From contig NZ_JAIWPU010000005.1 in NCBI RefSeq assembly GCF_021191705.1, forward strand, positions 62,001 through 126,000: DNA of 64,000 bases, read 5' to 3'. The position numbers and the translations under genes are program-made. Positions 43,589 to 53,887 of this stretch are shown here, in pieces. The stretch is from Proluteimonas flavola. GTDB lineage: Bacteria > Pseudomonadota > Gammaproteobacteria > Xanthomonadales > Xanthomonadaceae. Positions within the stretch are counted from its first letter, which is position 1, and each line of letters opens with the position of its first letter. The notes beneath the pieces are model-generated. The model was not told the DNA's origin. It did no database searches and was given only the letters and a program-made list of their open reading frames with translations.

Positions 43589-45559
43589 CTACTTCGCGTA
43601 AGACCCGCCGCAGCCGCTGTCCTCGCCACCGCCCAGTTCCAGCGTCGCCAGCAGCGCCGCCGGTGGTGCGATCGAACCGAGTGCGAGCGCGATCGCACCG
43701 CGCAGCCCGAGGCGGGCGAGATCGGGTCGGAAGCTGGGCGATGCGAAGGTGCCGCCGATCGTCAGCGGCGTGCGCAGGGCGAGGATGCTGCGGTCCTTGG
43801 GGCGCGGCCGCAGCAGCAGGTCCAGCTGCTCCTCGCCCAGGTCGATCGTGCCTTCGCCGAGAATGATGGTGTCGGTGGTGTCGAACGCGAACGCGCGGCT
43901 TTCCATCACACCGCGCTGCACCCCAAAATCGGCGAACGCGCAGCGCACCGGGATCTGCTTGTCCTTGCCGATCAGGTACTTCAGTGCCTCGTAGATGTCG
44001 ATGCCGGCCAGTTCGACCAGCAGATTGCTGACGCGCCCGGCGCCCATGCCGATCGCGACGTCCCCGTTGGCGCTGCCGAGCATCGCGGCAACCGAATTGC
44101 CGGTGCCGGTGAGATTGAAATCGCCGCCGATCCGGCCGACGGCTTCGCCGGCGAGTGTGTCGGGCGGAAACAGTCCCCCCAGGCTGATGCGGCGCACCGA
44201 GGCCTGCAGACGGGTCTGGATGGTGTCCTGGCGCGCATCGAGCCGGATGGTGGCGTGGATGTTGCCGCCGGCGACGCCGAAGTTCAGCGGCTGGAGGTGC
44301 AACAGGCCGGCATCGAGCTTGAGATGGGCGTCCATGTCGTCGATCGGCAGCTTCGGTGCGTTGATGCGCTGCGCGCGCAGGCGCACGTCGGCATCCATCG
44401 CCCGCAGTTTCGCGAGGTCGTAGGGCGTATCGGGCAGGACGCGACCCTTCGCGGCGAGCGCGCGTTCGCGTTCGACGAGCTCTGGATCCAGCGCCTCGCC
44501 CTCGGCATCGGGCGTGCCGCCGATGAAGCCGGCGAGATCGTCGAAGTCGAGGCGCCTGGAGACCAGGTCGGCCTTCAGGAATGGGCGCTCGCCGCCGAGC
44601 GTGATCGCGGCCGAACCGCCGAGATCGCTCTGGCCGACCTTGCCGGTGAAGCCGTCGTAGTGCCAGGTCGTGGCGTCACGCGTCAGGCGACCGTCGAGCG
44701 CGTAGGGCGGCGTGTCGGGCAGGGCGACGCCGACGAGCGGAAACAGGTCGGCGAGATTGCGGCCCGACAGTGCGAACTGCAGATCGAAGTCGCGCAACTG
44801 GAACGGCGCGACCAGCGAGCCGCGCACATGGGCGCGGGTTGCGCCGGCGCGGGCGCGCAGATCGATGCGGTAGGGCTTGTCGGTGTCCTGCAAAGCGAGC
44901 GGCGATTCGGCCACGCCTTCCAGCGTGAACCGGTTTTGGGTCCAGCTGCCGCCGCCTTCGATTCCGATCGCCGGCGCGGCATCCTCGCCGCCGCGCGATT
45001 CGCGGCTGGCCAGACGCACATCGATATCGGTCTGGCCCGGCACATCGAGATAGCGCAGACGGCCGTCCTCGACCCAGAGGCGACGGATCTGCGGCGGCGG
45101 ACCGTCGCCACCGCCACCGAATGCGATGTCCCAGTTGCCGGTGCCGCCATCGGGATTGGTCTCCAGCCGCAGGATCGGTTTGACCAGCCGGATTTCGGGC
45201 AGCCGCACTTCGCGCTTGAACAGCAGGGGGAAGACCTCGACCTGGATTTCCAGCCGCTCGACCGAAGCCATCGTCTGCGACTCGGACCAGTCGGCATTCG
45301 CGAACCGCAATGCGTCTGCGCGGACGGTCGTCGTGCGTCCGAGATCGACGTCGAGATCGCCGCCGATCACCAGCGCGCGGCCGGTACGTGCTTCGACGAT
45401 GCGTTCGACCGGACCCTTGAACCAGTTCCAGTCCCAGAGCGCTACCAGCACCACGATCGCGATCAGCAGCGCGAGTGCGACGACGCGCAGCGGTCGCGAC
45501 GATGCGAATCGCCGGAAGCGCGGACGGGACGATGCGGGAGATGGGGGCGTGGTCGTCAT
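43589..45559 (-). CDS. AsmA-family envelope protein
   Basis: This 656-residue protein has an N-terminal membrane helix (VVALALLIAIVVLVALWDW) followed by ARTGRALVIGGDLDVDLGRT, the standard AsmA opening. A long beta-rich periplasmic body follows, with the C-terminal AsmA repeat GTGNSVAAMLGSANGDVAIG, LLVELAGIDIYEAL and GVMESRAFAFDTTDTIILGEG. AsmA-like proteins (TamB, YhdP, YicH) form lipid-conducting grooves between the membranes. The start MTTTPPSPAS has an AAGG ribosome-binding site six bases upstream. It is convergent with the glycosyltransferase gene, five bases apart, and shows no visible co-operon partner. Confidence 0.9.
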   Translation of the reverse strand: MTTTPPSPASSRPRFRRFASSRPLRVVALALLIAIVVLVALWDWNWFKGPVERIVEARTGRALVIGGDLDVDLGRTTTVRADALRFANADWSESQTMASVERLEIQVEVFPLLFKREVRLPEIRLVKPILRLETNPDGGTGNWDIAFGGGGDGPPPQIRRLWVEDGRLRYLDVPGQTDIDVRLASRESRGGEDAAPAIGIEGGGSWTQNRFTLEGVAESPLALQDTDKPYRIDLRARAGATRAHVRGSLVAPFQLRDFDLQFALSGRNLADLFPLVGVALPDTPPYALDGRLTRDATTWHYDGFTGKVGQSDLGGSAAITLGGERPFLKADLVSRRLDFDDLAGFIGGTPDAEGEALDPELVERERALAAKGRVLPDTPYDLAKLRAMDADVRLRAQRINAPKLPIDDMDAHLKLDAGLLHLQPLNFGVAGGNIHATIRLDARQDTIQTRLQASVRRISLGGLFPPDTLAGEAVGRIGGDFNLTGTGNSVAAMLGSANGDVAIGMGAGRVSNLLVELAGIDIYEALKYLIGKDKQIPVRCAFADFGVQRGVMESRAFAFDTTDTIILGEGTIDLGEEQLDLLLRPRPKDRSILALRTPLTIGGTFASPSFRPDLARLGLRGAIALALGSIAPPAALLATLELGGGEDSGCGGSYAK

Positions 45560-45632
45560 GGGGGGCCTTGTGCAGCCCCACCATCGACGCGTCGCGGTCA
45601 ATTGCGGGTGAATGTTCCGTTGCGATGCGGAC

Positions 45633-46013
45633 TCACGACGCGGCTGCCGGCAGCGCGGTGTCGCTGCAGCGCACGGTGCGGCCGTTGTCCTGCGAGAGCT
45701 CGGCGCCGTCGTCGGTGGTGACGAACCGCAGGCCGACTTCCGACCACACCGGCGGCTGGCTGCCGCGGATCACGCCGAGATTGACGATGCGGCCATCGGT
45801 CATGCGCAGGCGGGCGAAACGACCCTGGCGGATGATTTCCACGACGCCGGCGCTCGGGCAGTCGTAAGTGGCGGTCACGGTTTCCGGCGTTGGCGCAGGC
45901 GTGGCAGGCGGCGGGATGGGGGCGGCCACCGGTGCGGGCGGGGCCGGCGGTTCGGCGGAACAGGCAGTCAGCGTGACGACGGCGAGTGCGGACAACATCT
46001 GGACGGATCGCAT
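45633..46013 (-). CDS. Small lipoprotein resembling MliC-type lysozyme inhibitors
   Basis: This 126-residue precursor has a lipobox LTAC with the lipidated cysteine at 18 and a GGAG ribosome-binding site six bases before the ATG. After a proline/alanine linker the mature domain opens TATYDCPSAGVVEIIRQG. It continues FARLRMTDGRIVNLG, then WSEVGLRFVTTDDGAELSQD, and closes with a cysteine in TVRCSD. This spacing (Y-x-C, dG-x-v-x-l, final C) is what I expect of the MliC/PliC domain that blocks C-type lysozymes. The key Ser-Gly-x-x-Tyr loop reads differently, so inhibition is not certain. It is transcribed toward the AsmA gene and lies downstream of the hemolysin-III-like gene. Confidence 0.65.
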   Translation of the reverse strand: MRSVQMLSALAVVTLTACSAEPPAPPAPVAAPIPPPATPAPTPETVTATYDCPSAGVVEIIRQGRFARLRMTDGRIVNLGVIRGSQPPVWSEVGLRFVTTDDGAELSQDNGRTVRCSDTALPAAAS

Positions 46014-46069
46014 GCGGAGCTCCGGCGTGGACGACGACGGGTCGATTGTCGCGACGCGCGCACCGGCGA

Positions 46070-46726
46070 TCAACGCGCCGGCACGACCTGGGCCAGTACG
46101 GCGACGTAGTGACAGACGCTGCCGCCGATGCAGAACAGGTGCCAGATCGCATGCGCGTACGGAATCGAATCGCGCATGTAGAAGAAGGTGCCGAGCGTAT
46201 AGAACACGCCGCCGGCGATGAGCCAGCTCAGCGTCCAGGTATCGAGCGCCGCGGCGACCGGGCCGATCGCGATGACCACCAGCCAGCCCATCGCCACGTA
46301 GATCGCGGTCGACAGCCCGCGGAAACGGCCGGTGTAGAACAGCTTGAACACCACGCCGGCCAGCGCCAGCGTCCAGATGATGCCGAACAGCCACCAGCCC
46401 AGCGTGCCGCGCAGGCCGATCAGCGTGAAGGGCGTATAGGTGCCGGCGATCAGCAGGTAGATCGCGCAGTGGTCGAAGACTTTCAGGCGGCCCTTGGCCA
46501 CCGGATGTTCGACCGCGTGGTACAGCGTCGACGCCAGATACAGCAGCAGCAGCGAGACGCCGAACACGATCGACGCGCCCAGCTGCCAGCCGTTGCCGTA
46601 CAGCGCGGCCAGGGTGATCAGGACCGCGCCGCCGGCCAGCGCGGCAGTCGCGCCGAGGCCGTGGGTCAGGGCGCTGGCAAGCTCTTCACGTTTCGCGCGG
46701 AGCGAACGGGGCGGGGCGGTGGTCAT
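46070..46726 (-). CDS. Hemolysin III / YqfA-family seven-helix membrane protein
   Basis: This 218-residue membrane protein has seven hydrophobic helices. The family marks are SALTHGLGATAALAG near the start, YLASTLYHAV, the FDHCAIYLLIAGTYTPFTL segment, and AIWHLFCIGGSVCHYVAV at the end. His, Asp and Ser residues of the PAQR-type metal site are in place (SALTHG, STLYH, DH, WH). The name hemolysin III comes from the Bacillus cereus protein; bacterial members are now seen as PAQR-like membrane proteins of uncertain function (YqfA-type). It is separated from the upstream prfC by 76 bases. Confidence 0.92.
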   Translation of the reverse strand: MTTAPPRSLRAKREELASALTHGLGATAALAGGAVLITLAALYGNGWQLGASIVFGVSLLLLYLASTLYHAVEHPVAKGRLKVFDHCAIYLLIAGTYTPFTLIGLRGTLGWWLFGIIWTLALAGVVFKLFYTGRFRGLSTAIYVAMGWLVVIAIGPVAAALDTWTLSWLIAGGVFYTLGTFFYMRDSIPYAHAIWHLFCIGGSVCHYVAVLAQVVPAR

Positions 46727-46802
46727 CGACGTCCGGGCGGGGGAGTGGACTGCCGCGAAGTATGACCGCCTGCCCGTGTCCTGTCAGAGATCGCGGCGCG
46801 GA

Positions 46803-48407
<1,605 letters not shown>

Positions 48408-48478
48408 GCGGGCGGCCGCGCGGGTGCGCGCAGGCGGGAATCGGGAAGCCGCCGATTATACGACGCCGTGCGGCGGGC

Positions 48479-49393
48479 TCAGGGCGGGGCCGGGTCCGCA
48501 CCCGCCTGCACCTGTCCGAAGCGCAGCGCGCCGTCCGGCCCGGCCATCCGAAACGGCAGCGATTCCAGGCGCATGCCGCGGTTGGCCTGGACGACGAAAT
48601 GCAGATGCGGCGCGGCGCTCAGGCCGGTGTTGCCGGAGAAGCCGATGATCGTGCCGCGCAGCACGCGCGCGCCGGGCGCGACGACGACGCCGGCGTGCTG
48701 CAGGTGGGCGTAGAGCGCCATCGTGCCGTCGTCGTGGAGGATGCGGATGAAGTTGCCGCGGACGCGGTCATCGGCGGGGTCGAACGCGACGCGTGGGTCG
48801 AGGCGCGCGGTCGCCGCGGATTCGACCTGCATCACCATGCCATCGCGCGCAGCCAGTACAGGCGTGCCGGAGGCCACCGCGAAGTCGACCGCGTGCCGGT
48901 TCTCGGCGTCGGCATGGCTGAAGCCGCCGCCGAAGCCCTGGGCGATCCGCAGCGCAGCCTCGCGCAGCGGATAGAGGTATTCGACATCGCGGGGACGTGC
49001 GGACGGCAGGCCGGGGATGGCCACGAGTCTCAGACGTGTGCCCGCGGCGCCATCCTGCAACTGCGTCACCAGGATGCGGCTGCCGGCGGACACGGTGGCG
49101 CGTACGGGCAGAGCCGGCTGGGCGAGCGGTGGCGGGCCGTCCGCCAGCAGCGTCACTTCCACCGGCCCGGCGAGATGGTTGATGGCGGTCGCCTCGGTGC
49201 CGCCGAAGCGCGGGTGCAGTTCGAGTTCGACGCTGCGGTTCTGGGCGGATGCGGTGACGGGTTCGTACGAAGCAGCGGGTGGAGCCGTCAACGTGCCCGG
49301 CCAACTGCCGCTCGAAGGCGTCTGCGCGAGCGCAGTGCCCGATGCGCACATCCCCAGCAGCGCGAGCGCGGCCTGCCATCGATCCCCGGGCAT
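48479..49393 (-). CDS. Exported M23-family (LytM-type) peptidase
   Basis: This 304-residue precursor has a signal peptide (QAALALLGMCASGTALA). The N-terminal half is a beta-rich domain of unknown role. The C-terminal half is the M23 domain: FSHADAENRHAVDFAVASGT provides the first His and Asp metal ligands, GNFIRILHDDGTMALYAHL is the central strand, and the final HLHFVVQAN carries the catalytic and metal histidines. M23 enzymes cut peptidoglycan cross-links. All expected catalytic positions are present, so activity is likely. The start ATG has only a weak ribosome-binding site. Confidence 0.9.
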   Translation of the reverse strand: MPGDRWQAALALLGMCASGTALAQTPSSGSWPGTLTAPPAASYEPVTASAQNRSVELELHPRFGGTEATAINHLAGPVEVTLLADGPPPLAQPALPVRATVSAGSRILVTQLQDGAAGTRLRLVAIPGLPSARPRDVEYLYPLREAALRIAQGFGGGFSHADAENRHAVDFAVASGTPVLAARDGMVMQVESAATARLDPRVAFDPADDRVRGNFIRILHDDGTMALYAHLQHAGVVVAPGARVLRGTIIGFSGNTGLSAAPHLHFVVQANRGMRLESLPFRMAGPDGALRFGQVQAGADPAPP

Positions 49394-49401
49394 CTGCGGT
49401 C

Positions 49402-50039
49402 TCAGCGGCTGCAATCGGGATCGAGCTGCAGCGCGGTCGCGACCTCTCGCAGATCGAACGCGACCATCGCGGCGTCGTCATCGACCGCAAACAGCGCACC
49501 TGCCGGGAAGCGCGCGGTGGGCGCGGGATGCAGCGCGATGCCGTCGGTCGCGGCGACGTGCGCGCCGGTGAACCTGCCGGCGGGCGTCAGGCGCATGCGA
49601 TCGAACACGCGGAACACGGTGTGCGGCCGCAACTGCTCGGCGACGATCCGAACACCTGCACGCGGTGGTTGTCGCGCTCGGCGACGAAGGCCAGGTCACC
49701 GTGCACCGCGATGCCGTTGGGCCGGTCGAACGTGCCGGGCATGGCCCCGCGGGCACCGACGGTGCGCAGCACCGCGCCGGTATCGGCATCGAACACGCGC
49801 AGCTGATGCGTGCGCTTGGCCGTGGCGATCAACCAGGTGCCGCCCTCCGGCGTCGGCCAGGTGGCGAGCCAATCCAGTTCGTCGTCGGCATGCGCGGACG
49901 AGCGCCAGGCTTCGACGATCACGGGTCGATCGGCCGCCGCCACGCCGGGCGTGGAATCCGCCTCGGCTTCGATGGGACGTGTGGGAACGGCGGTGCAACC
50001 GGCCAGCAGGGCGGCCGCGAACAGGAGGGCGATGCGCAT
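49402..50039 (-). pseudogene. Remnant of an exported phytase-like beta-propeller, middle lost and frame shifted
   Basis: The 5' part, from base 50039, encodes a lipoprotein signal (LLFAAALLAGCTAV) and the first propeller blades (DELDWLATWPTPEGGTWLIA, RPNGIAVHGDLAFVAERDNH, RVQVFG), then hits an out-of-frame stop at 49587. The 3' part, in another frame from about 49632, reads TVFRVFDRMRLTPAGRFTGA and TDGIALHPAPTARFPAGALF, then FDLREVATALQLD, which I recognise as the C-terminus of the same family. Intact members are about 350 residues; the two parts together give about 210. I infer an internal deletion that joined the ends out of frame. No product of normal length can be made. Confidence 0.72.
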
Positions 50040-50120
50040 CGCCGGATTATGCCGAGGGCCGGGCCGCATGCGTCACCGGTTGCATCGGAAATTGTCCATC
50101 GCTGCATCCGGATGAAGCGA

Positions 50121-50149
50121 TTGACATCCCGGAATGGTGCTGGCAACCT
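50121..50149 (+). promoter_or_regulatory. Promoter of the SAM riboswitch-metX operon
   Basis: A perfect -35 TTGACA at 50121-50126 is followed after 16-17 bases by a weak -10 (CAACCT or GCAACC around 50143-50149). Transcription would start close to 50155, exactly where the riboswitch begins, which supports the assignment. Confidence 0.6.
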
Positions 50150-50153
50150 GCAC

Positions 50154-50286
50154 GCATCCATCGAGACCGGCGGAGGGGCAGGCCCTTTGATGCCGGGGCA
50201 ACCTGATGGGATCCGCGCTTCGCGCGGCGTCCATCGCGGTGCCAAGTCCTGCGGGGACCTGTGTGTCCACCGGAAGATGGTGATGC
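50154..50286 (+). promoter_or_regulatory. SAM-I (S-box) riboswitch
   Basis: The P1 helix pairs GCATC at 50154-50158 with GATGC at 50282-50286. The conserved core CGGAGGGGCAGGCCCTTTGA, then TGCCGGGGCAACC, and later GGTGCCAAGTCCTGCGGGG fit the SAM-I consensus (GAGGGA-GGCCC-GAUGA-CCCGGCAACC ... AAGGUGCCAAUUCCUGC). It sits between a good -35 and metX, so S-adenosylmethionine should repress the methionine operon. The aptamer is about 133 bases. This is the most secure regulatory RNA in the window. Confidence 0.9.
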
Positions 50287-50289
50287 CGT

Positions 50290-50307
50290 ATCGGCGTTCG
50301 CGCCGAT
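50290..50307 (+). other. UUCG hairpin just after the SAM-I aptamer
   Basis: ATCGGCG-TTCG-CGCCGAT is a perfect seven-base-pair stem with a stable UUCG tetraloop, three bases after the aptamer. No T-run follows, so it is not a classical terminator. It may be part of the expression platform, acting on translation or on Rho-dependent termination. Confidence 0.5.
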
Positions 50308-50383
50308 GCCGTGTTCCGCCGAGAGGCGACTTCCGGTGATTCCCGCCAGACGCGATGGCCCAGTCCATCCGGAATCCCGTGCC

Positions 50384-51439
50384 ATGAGTCTCGTCGACAC
50401 CGCCGCCTACCGCCCCGAACCCACGCCCGATGCGGCGTACGTGCATGCGCTTGCCGCCGATGCGCCGACCGCGCACGACGTCACGCGCGGCAGCATCGAA
50501 GTGCTGCTCGCCACCCGGCACGCCGGCATGCGCCGTGTCGTGCTGCGCTACCAGGTACAGGGGCCCGCGTCGGCGCCGGCGGTCTTCGTCGCCGGCGGCA
50601 TCTCCGCGCACCGGCATCTGGCTCCGAATGCCGCGCATTCCGAAGCCGGCTGGCTGGAGGATCTGGTCGCACCGGGCCGCACCCTCGATCCGGCGCACCT
50701 GCGCCTGCTGGCCTTCGATTTCGTCGGCGCCGATGGCGCACTCGACGCGCCGATCGACACCACCGATCAGGCTGATGCGATTGCCGCGCTGCTCGACGCG
50801 CTCGGCATCGCGCGCCTGCATGCCTTCGTCGGCTATTCCTACGGCGCACTGGTCGGCCTGCAGTTCGCCGCGCGCCACGCGAGCCGGCTGCAGCGGCTGG
50901 TCGCGGTCAGCGGGGCGCATCGCGCGCATCCCTATGCGGCCGCATGGCGCGCGCTGCAGCGGCAGGCCGTCGCGCTGGGCCAGTTGCAGTGCGCCGAGCG
51001 CCAAGGCCTGTCGCTGGCGCGCCAGTTCGCGATGCTCAGCTACCGCACGCCGGAGGAATTCGCCGAGCGTTTCGACGCCGCGCCGGAAGTCGTCAACGGC
51101 CGCGTGCGCGTCGCCGCCGAGGACTATCTCGACGCCGCCGGCGCGCGCTACGTCTCGCGCACGCCGGTCACCGCGTGGCTGCGCCTGTCGGAATCCATCG
51201 ATCTGCACCGCGTCGATCCGCGCGAGATCCGCGTACCGACGACCGTCGTCGCCGTCGAAGGCGACCGCCTCGTCCCGCTCGCCGATGCGGTGGCGCTGCT
51301 CGAAGGCCTGGGCCCGAACGGCCAGCTGCGCGTGCTGCGCTCGCCCTACGGCCACGACGCCTTCCTCAAAGAAACCGACCGCATCGATGCACTGCTCGCG
51401 ACCGCGTTGCGTGCCCCCACTTCCGGAGACCAAGCATGA
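50384..51439 (+). CDS. metX: Homoserine O-acyltransferase MetX
   Basis: This 351-residue alpha/beta-hydrolase-fold enzyme has the nucleophile elbow FVGYSYGALVG with Ser152, the acid in VEGDRLVPL and the histidine in YGHDAFLKE. It activates homoserine with an acyl group for methionine synthesis. MetX proteins of this lineage are, as I recall, often succinyltransferases rather than acetyltransferases; the sequence does not let me decide. It is shorter than most MetX proteins. Its stop overlaps the metB start (ATGA), and a SAM-I riboswitch precedes it. It is the first enzyme of a three-gene operon. Confidence 0.9.
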   Translation: MSLVDTAAYRPEPTPDAAYVHALAADAPTAHDVTRGSIEVLLATRHAGMRRVVLRYQVQGPASAPAVFVAGGISAHRHLAPNAAHSEAGWLEDLVAPGRTLDPAHLRLLAFDFVGADGALDAPIDTTDQADAIAALLDALGIARLHAFVGYSYGALVGLQFAARHASRLQRLVAVSGAHRAHPYAAAWRALQRQAVALGQLQCAERQGLSLARQFAMLSYRTPEEFAERFDAAPEVVNGRVRVAAEDYLDAAGARYVSRTPVTAWLRLSESIDLHRVDPREIRVPTTVVAVEGDRLVPLADAVALLEGLGPNGQLRVLRSPYGHDAFLKETDRIDALLATALRAPTSGDQA

Positions 51440-52677
51440 GCATCCACGCCCCGACCGACGACGCCTGCCAGCCCGCGACCCGCGCCGTGCGCGCCGGCAT
51501 CGACCGCGATCCAGCCTATGGCGCGGTGACGCCGCCGATCGTGCTGTCGAGCAACTTCAGCTTCGCCGGCTTCGGCGAGAAGCGGCAGTACGACTACACC
51601 CGCAGCGGCAATCCCACGCGCGATCTGCTCGGCGAGGCGCTGGCCGAACTCGAAGGCGGCGCGGGCGGTGTGGTCACGCCGACCGGCATGGCCGCGATCA
51701 CCCTGGTGCTCAATGCGCTGCTCGAGCCCGGCGATCGTCTGGTCGTGCCGCACGATGCCTACGGCGGCAGCTGGCGCCTGTTCGACGCGCTGGCCCGCAA
51801 GGGCCACTTCGAACTCGTGACCGCCGATCTCACCGATCCGCGCGCACTGGCCGAGGCACTGGCCACGCAGCCCAAGCTCGTACTGCTGGAAACACCGTCG
51901 AACCCGCTGCTGCGCATCACCGACCTGCGCTTCGTCATCGAGGCCGCGCACCGCGCCGGCGCGCTGGCGGTGGTCGACAACACCTTCCTGTCGCCGGCGC
52001 TGCAGCGCCCGATCGAATTCGGCGCCGACGTGGTGCTGCATTCGACGACCAAGTACATCAACGGCCACAGCGACGTGGTCGGTGGCGCGGTGATCGCGCG
52101 CGACGCCGGACTGCACGCGCAGCTCGCCTGGTGGGCGAACGCGCTGGGCATCACCGGCTCGCCGTTCGACAGCTTCCTGACCCTGCGTGGCCTGCGCACG
52201 CTGGACGCACGTCTGCGCGTGCACCAGGAGAATACCGCCGGCGTGGTCGCGCTGCTCGACGCGCATCCGGCGGTCGCGCGCGTCCACTACCCGGGCCTGG
52301 TCGATCATCCGGGCCATGCGATCGCCGCGCGTCAGCAGTCGGGCTTCGGCGCGATGCTCTCGTTCGAACTCGCCGGCGCGCCCGGCGTGGCGCAGGAAGA
52401 CGTGGTGCGCGCATTCGTCGCCGGGCTCCAGCAGTTCACCCTGGCCGAATCGCTGGGCGGCGTGGAAAGCCTGATCGCGCATCCGGCGACGATGACCCAT
52501 GCGGCGATGACGCCGGATGCGCGCGCCGCGGCCGGTATCTCCGATGGCCTGCTGCGGCTGTCGGTCGGCATCGAGGCCCTGGACGATCTGCTGGTCGACA
52601 TCGAGGCCGGCCTCGCCCGCGCCGCAACCGTGCTGGACGCGGCCACGCGCCCGTCCCGTGCCGGCGTCGAAGCATGA
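51436..52677 (+). CDS. metB: Cystathionine gamma-synthase / O-acylhomoserine sulfhydrylase-type PLP enzyme
   Basis: This 413-residue PLP enzyme of the Cys/Met metabolism family shows TPPIVLSSNFSFAGFGEKRQ, YTRSGNPTRDLLGEALAELE, the PLP lysine K206 in STTKYINGHSDVVGG, and QQFTLAESLGGVESLIAHPA. It condenses acylhomoserine with cysteine (or sulfide) to make cystathionine (or homocysteine). Its start overlaps the metX stop by four bases, and its own stop overlaps the start of the homoserine dehydrogenase gene. The overlaps imply translational coupling under control of the upstream riboswitch. Which sulfur donor it uses cannot be read here. Confidence 0.93.
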   Translation: MSIHAPTDDACQPATRAVRAGIDRDPAYGAVTPPIVLSSNFSFAGFGEKRQYDYTRSGNPTRDLLGEALAELEGGAGGVVTPTGMAAITLVLNALLEPGDRLVVPHDAYGGSWRLFDALARKGHFELVTADLTDPRALAEALATQPKLVLLETPSNPLLRITDLRFVIEAAHRAGALAVVDNTFLSPALQRPIEFGADVVLHSTTKYINGHSDVVGGAVIARDAGLHAQLAWWANALGITGSPFDSFLTLRGLRTLDARLRVHQENTAGVVALLDAHPAVARVHYPGLVDHPGHAIAARQQSGFGAMLSFELAGAPGVAQEDVVRAFVAGLQQFTLAESLGGVESLIAHPATMTHAAMTPDARAAAGISDGLLRLSVGIEALDDLLVDIEAGLARAATVLDAATRPSRAGVEA

Positions 52678-53762
52678 GTACCGTCGTGCAGTTGCGGCAG
52701 GGCCGCCGCGCGCAACCGCGGCCCGCACGCCTGGCGTTGCTGGGTACCGGTACCGTCGGCTCCGCATTCGTCGAACGCTATGCCCGACTCGCCGCGCAGG
52801 GCGTCGCGCTGCCCGAGGTGGCGTGGCTGTGCAATTCGCGCACCCAGGTCGGCGGTGGCGACGATCTGCAGGCCGCGCTCGTGCAGGCGCGCGCTGCCGC
52901 GCGGCGTCGCGCCGGGTTTCCGCCGTGGGCCGAGGGCGAAAGCCCGAAGCCGGGCGACATCGTCGTCGACGCGACCGCGAGCGAAACCGTTGCCGACTGG
53001 CATCCCGAATGGCTGACCCGCGGCGTGCACGTGGTCACCGCGAACAAGCTCGGCACCGGCGGCGATCTCGGTCGCGCGTTGTCGATCGGCGACGCGCGCG
53101 CGATCGGCGGCCGCTATGGCGACAGCGCGACGGTCGGCGCAGGCCTGCCGCTGTTGCGCAGCCTGCGCGCGCTGATCGACGGCGGCGATCGCATCCACGC
53201 GATCGAGGGCGTGCTGTCGGGCTCGCTGGCGTGGCTGTTCTCCCACCATGACGGCAGCCGTCCGTTCTCGGACCTGGTGCGCCAGGCGAGTGCGGCGGGC
53301 TACACCGAGCCGGATCCGCGCGTCGACCTGTCCGGCGAGGACGTGCGGCGCAAGCTGCTGATCCTCGCGCGGGCCGCGGGCATCGCACTGCCGGCGCACG
53401 AAGTGACGGTGGAATCGCTGGTGCCGGACGTGCTCGCACGCGCCGCGGATACGGATGTCGACCAGGCGCTGGGCGCGCTCGACGATACGCTGGAAGCGCG
53501 TCGCGCGGAGGCTGCGGCGACTGGTGCGCGCCTGTGTTTCGTCGGGCGTTTCGATGCCGATGGCGCGCGCGTCGGTCTGCGTGCATTGCCGGTCGGGCAT
53601 CCGCTGTGCGCGGGCCACGGCACCGACAACCGCGTCGCGATCCACAGCGATCGCTACAGCGCGCAGCCGCTGGTGATCCAGGGGCCGGGCGCAGGCGCGG
53701 AAGTCACGGCTGCAGCACTGCTCGACGACGTGCTGGCAATCACGCACGCGCAGGTCGACTGA
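52674..53762 (+). CDS. hom: Homoserine dehydrogenase
   Basis: This 362-residue enzyme has the NAD(P)-binding opening LALLGTGTVGSAFVERYARL, the ATASETVADWHPEWL and VHVVTANKLGTGG segments, GAGLPLLRSLRALIDGGDRI, GVLSGSLAWLF and GYTEPDPRVDLSGEDVRRKL. The pattern is that of the C-terminal half of the bifunctional ThrA/MetL enzymes, without an aspartokinase or ACT domain. It makes homoserine, the substrate of MetX. Its start overlaps the metB stop by four bases. A methionine-dedicated copy under a SAM riboswitch is a sensible arrangement; a feedback-regulated ThrA would be expected elsewhere in the genome. Confidence 0.93.
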   Translation: MSTVVQLRQGRRAQPRPARLALLGTGTVGSAFVERYARLAAQGVALPEVAWLCNSRTQVGGGDDLQAALVQARAAARRRAGFPPWAEGESPKPGDIVVDATASETVADWHPEWLTRGVHVVTANKLGTGGDLGRALSIGDARAIGGRYGDSATVGAGLPLLRSLRALIDGGDRIHAIEGVLSGSLAWLFSHHDGSRPFSDLVRQASAAGYTEPDPRVDLSGEDVRRKLLILARAAGIALPAHEVTVESLVPDVLARAADTDVDQALGALDDTLEARRAEAAATGARLCFVGRFDADGARVGLRALPVGHPLCAGHGTDNRVAIHSDRYSAQPLVIQGPGAGAEVTAAALLDDVLAITHAQVD

Positions 53763-53887
53763 CGTCGGGACGGGGTCGGAGTTTTCCGACTGGGGCCAAC
53801 CCTAGATCGGGTCCGCCCCGGTGTTGTGCGTCGCCCATGCGCGCTGGAATGACGGCATTCAGTTTTCATCCAGCCAGGGGCGATCCC

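Noticed and set aside
53763-53887. Small hairpin GTCGGAG-TTT-TCCGAC after the homoserine dehydrogenase gene as a terminator
   Set aside because: The stem is only about six pairs and no T-run follows, so the end of the met operon remains undefined.
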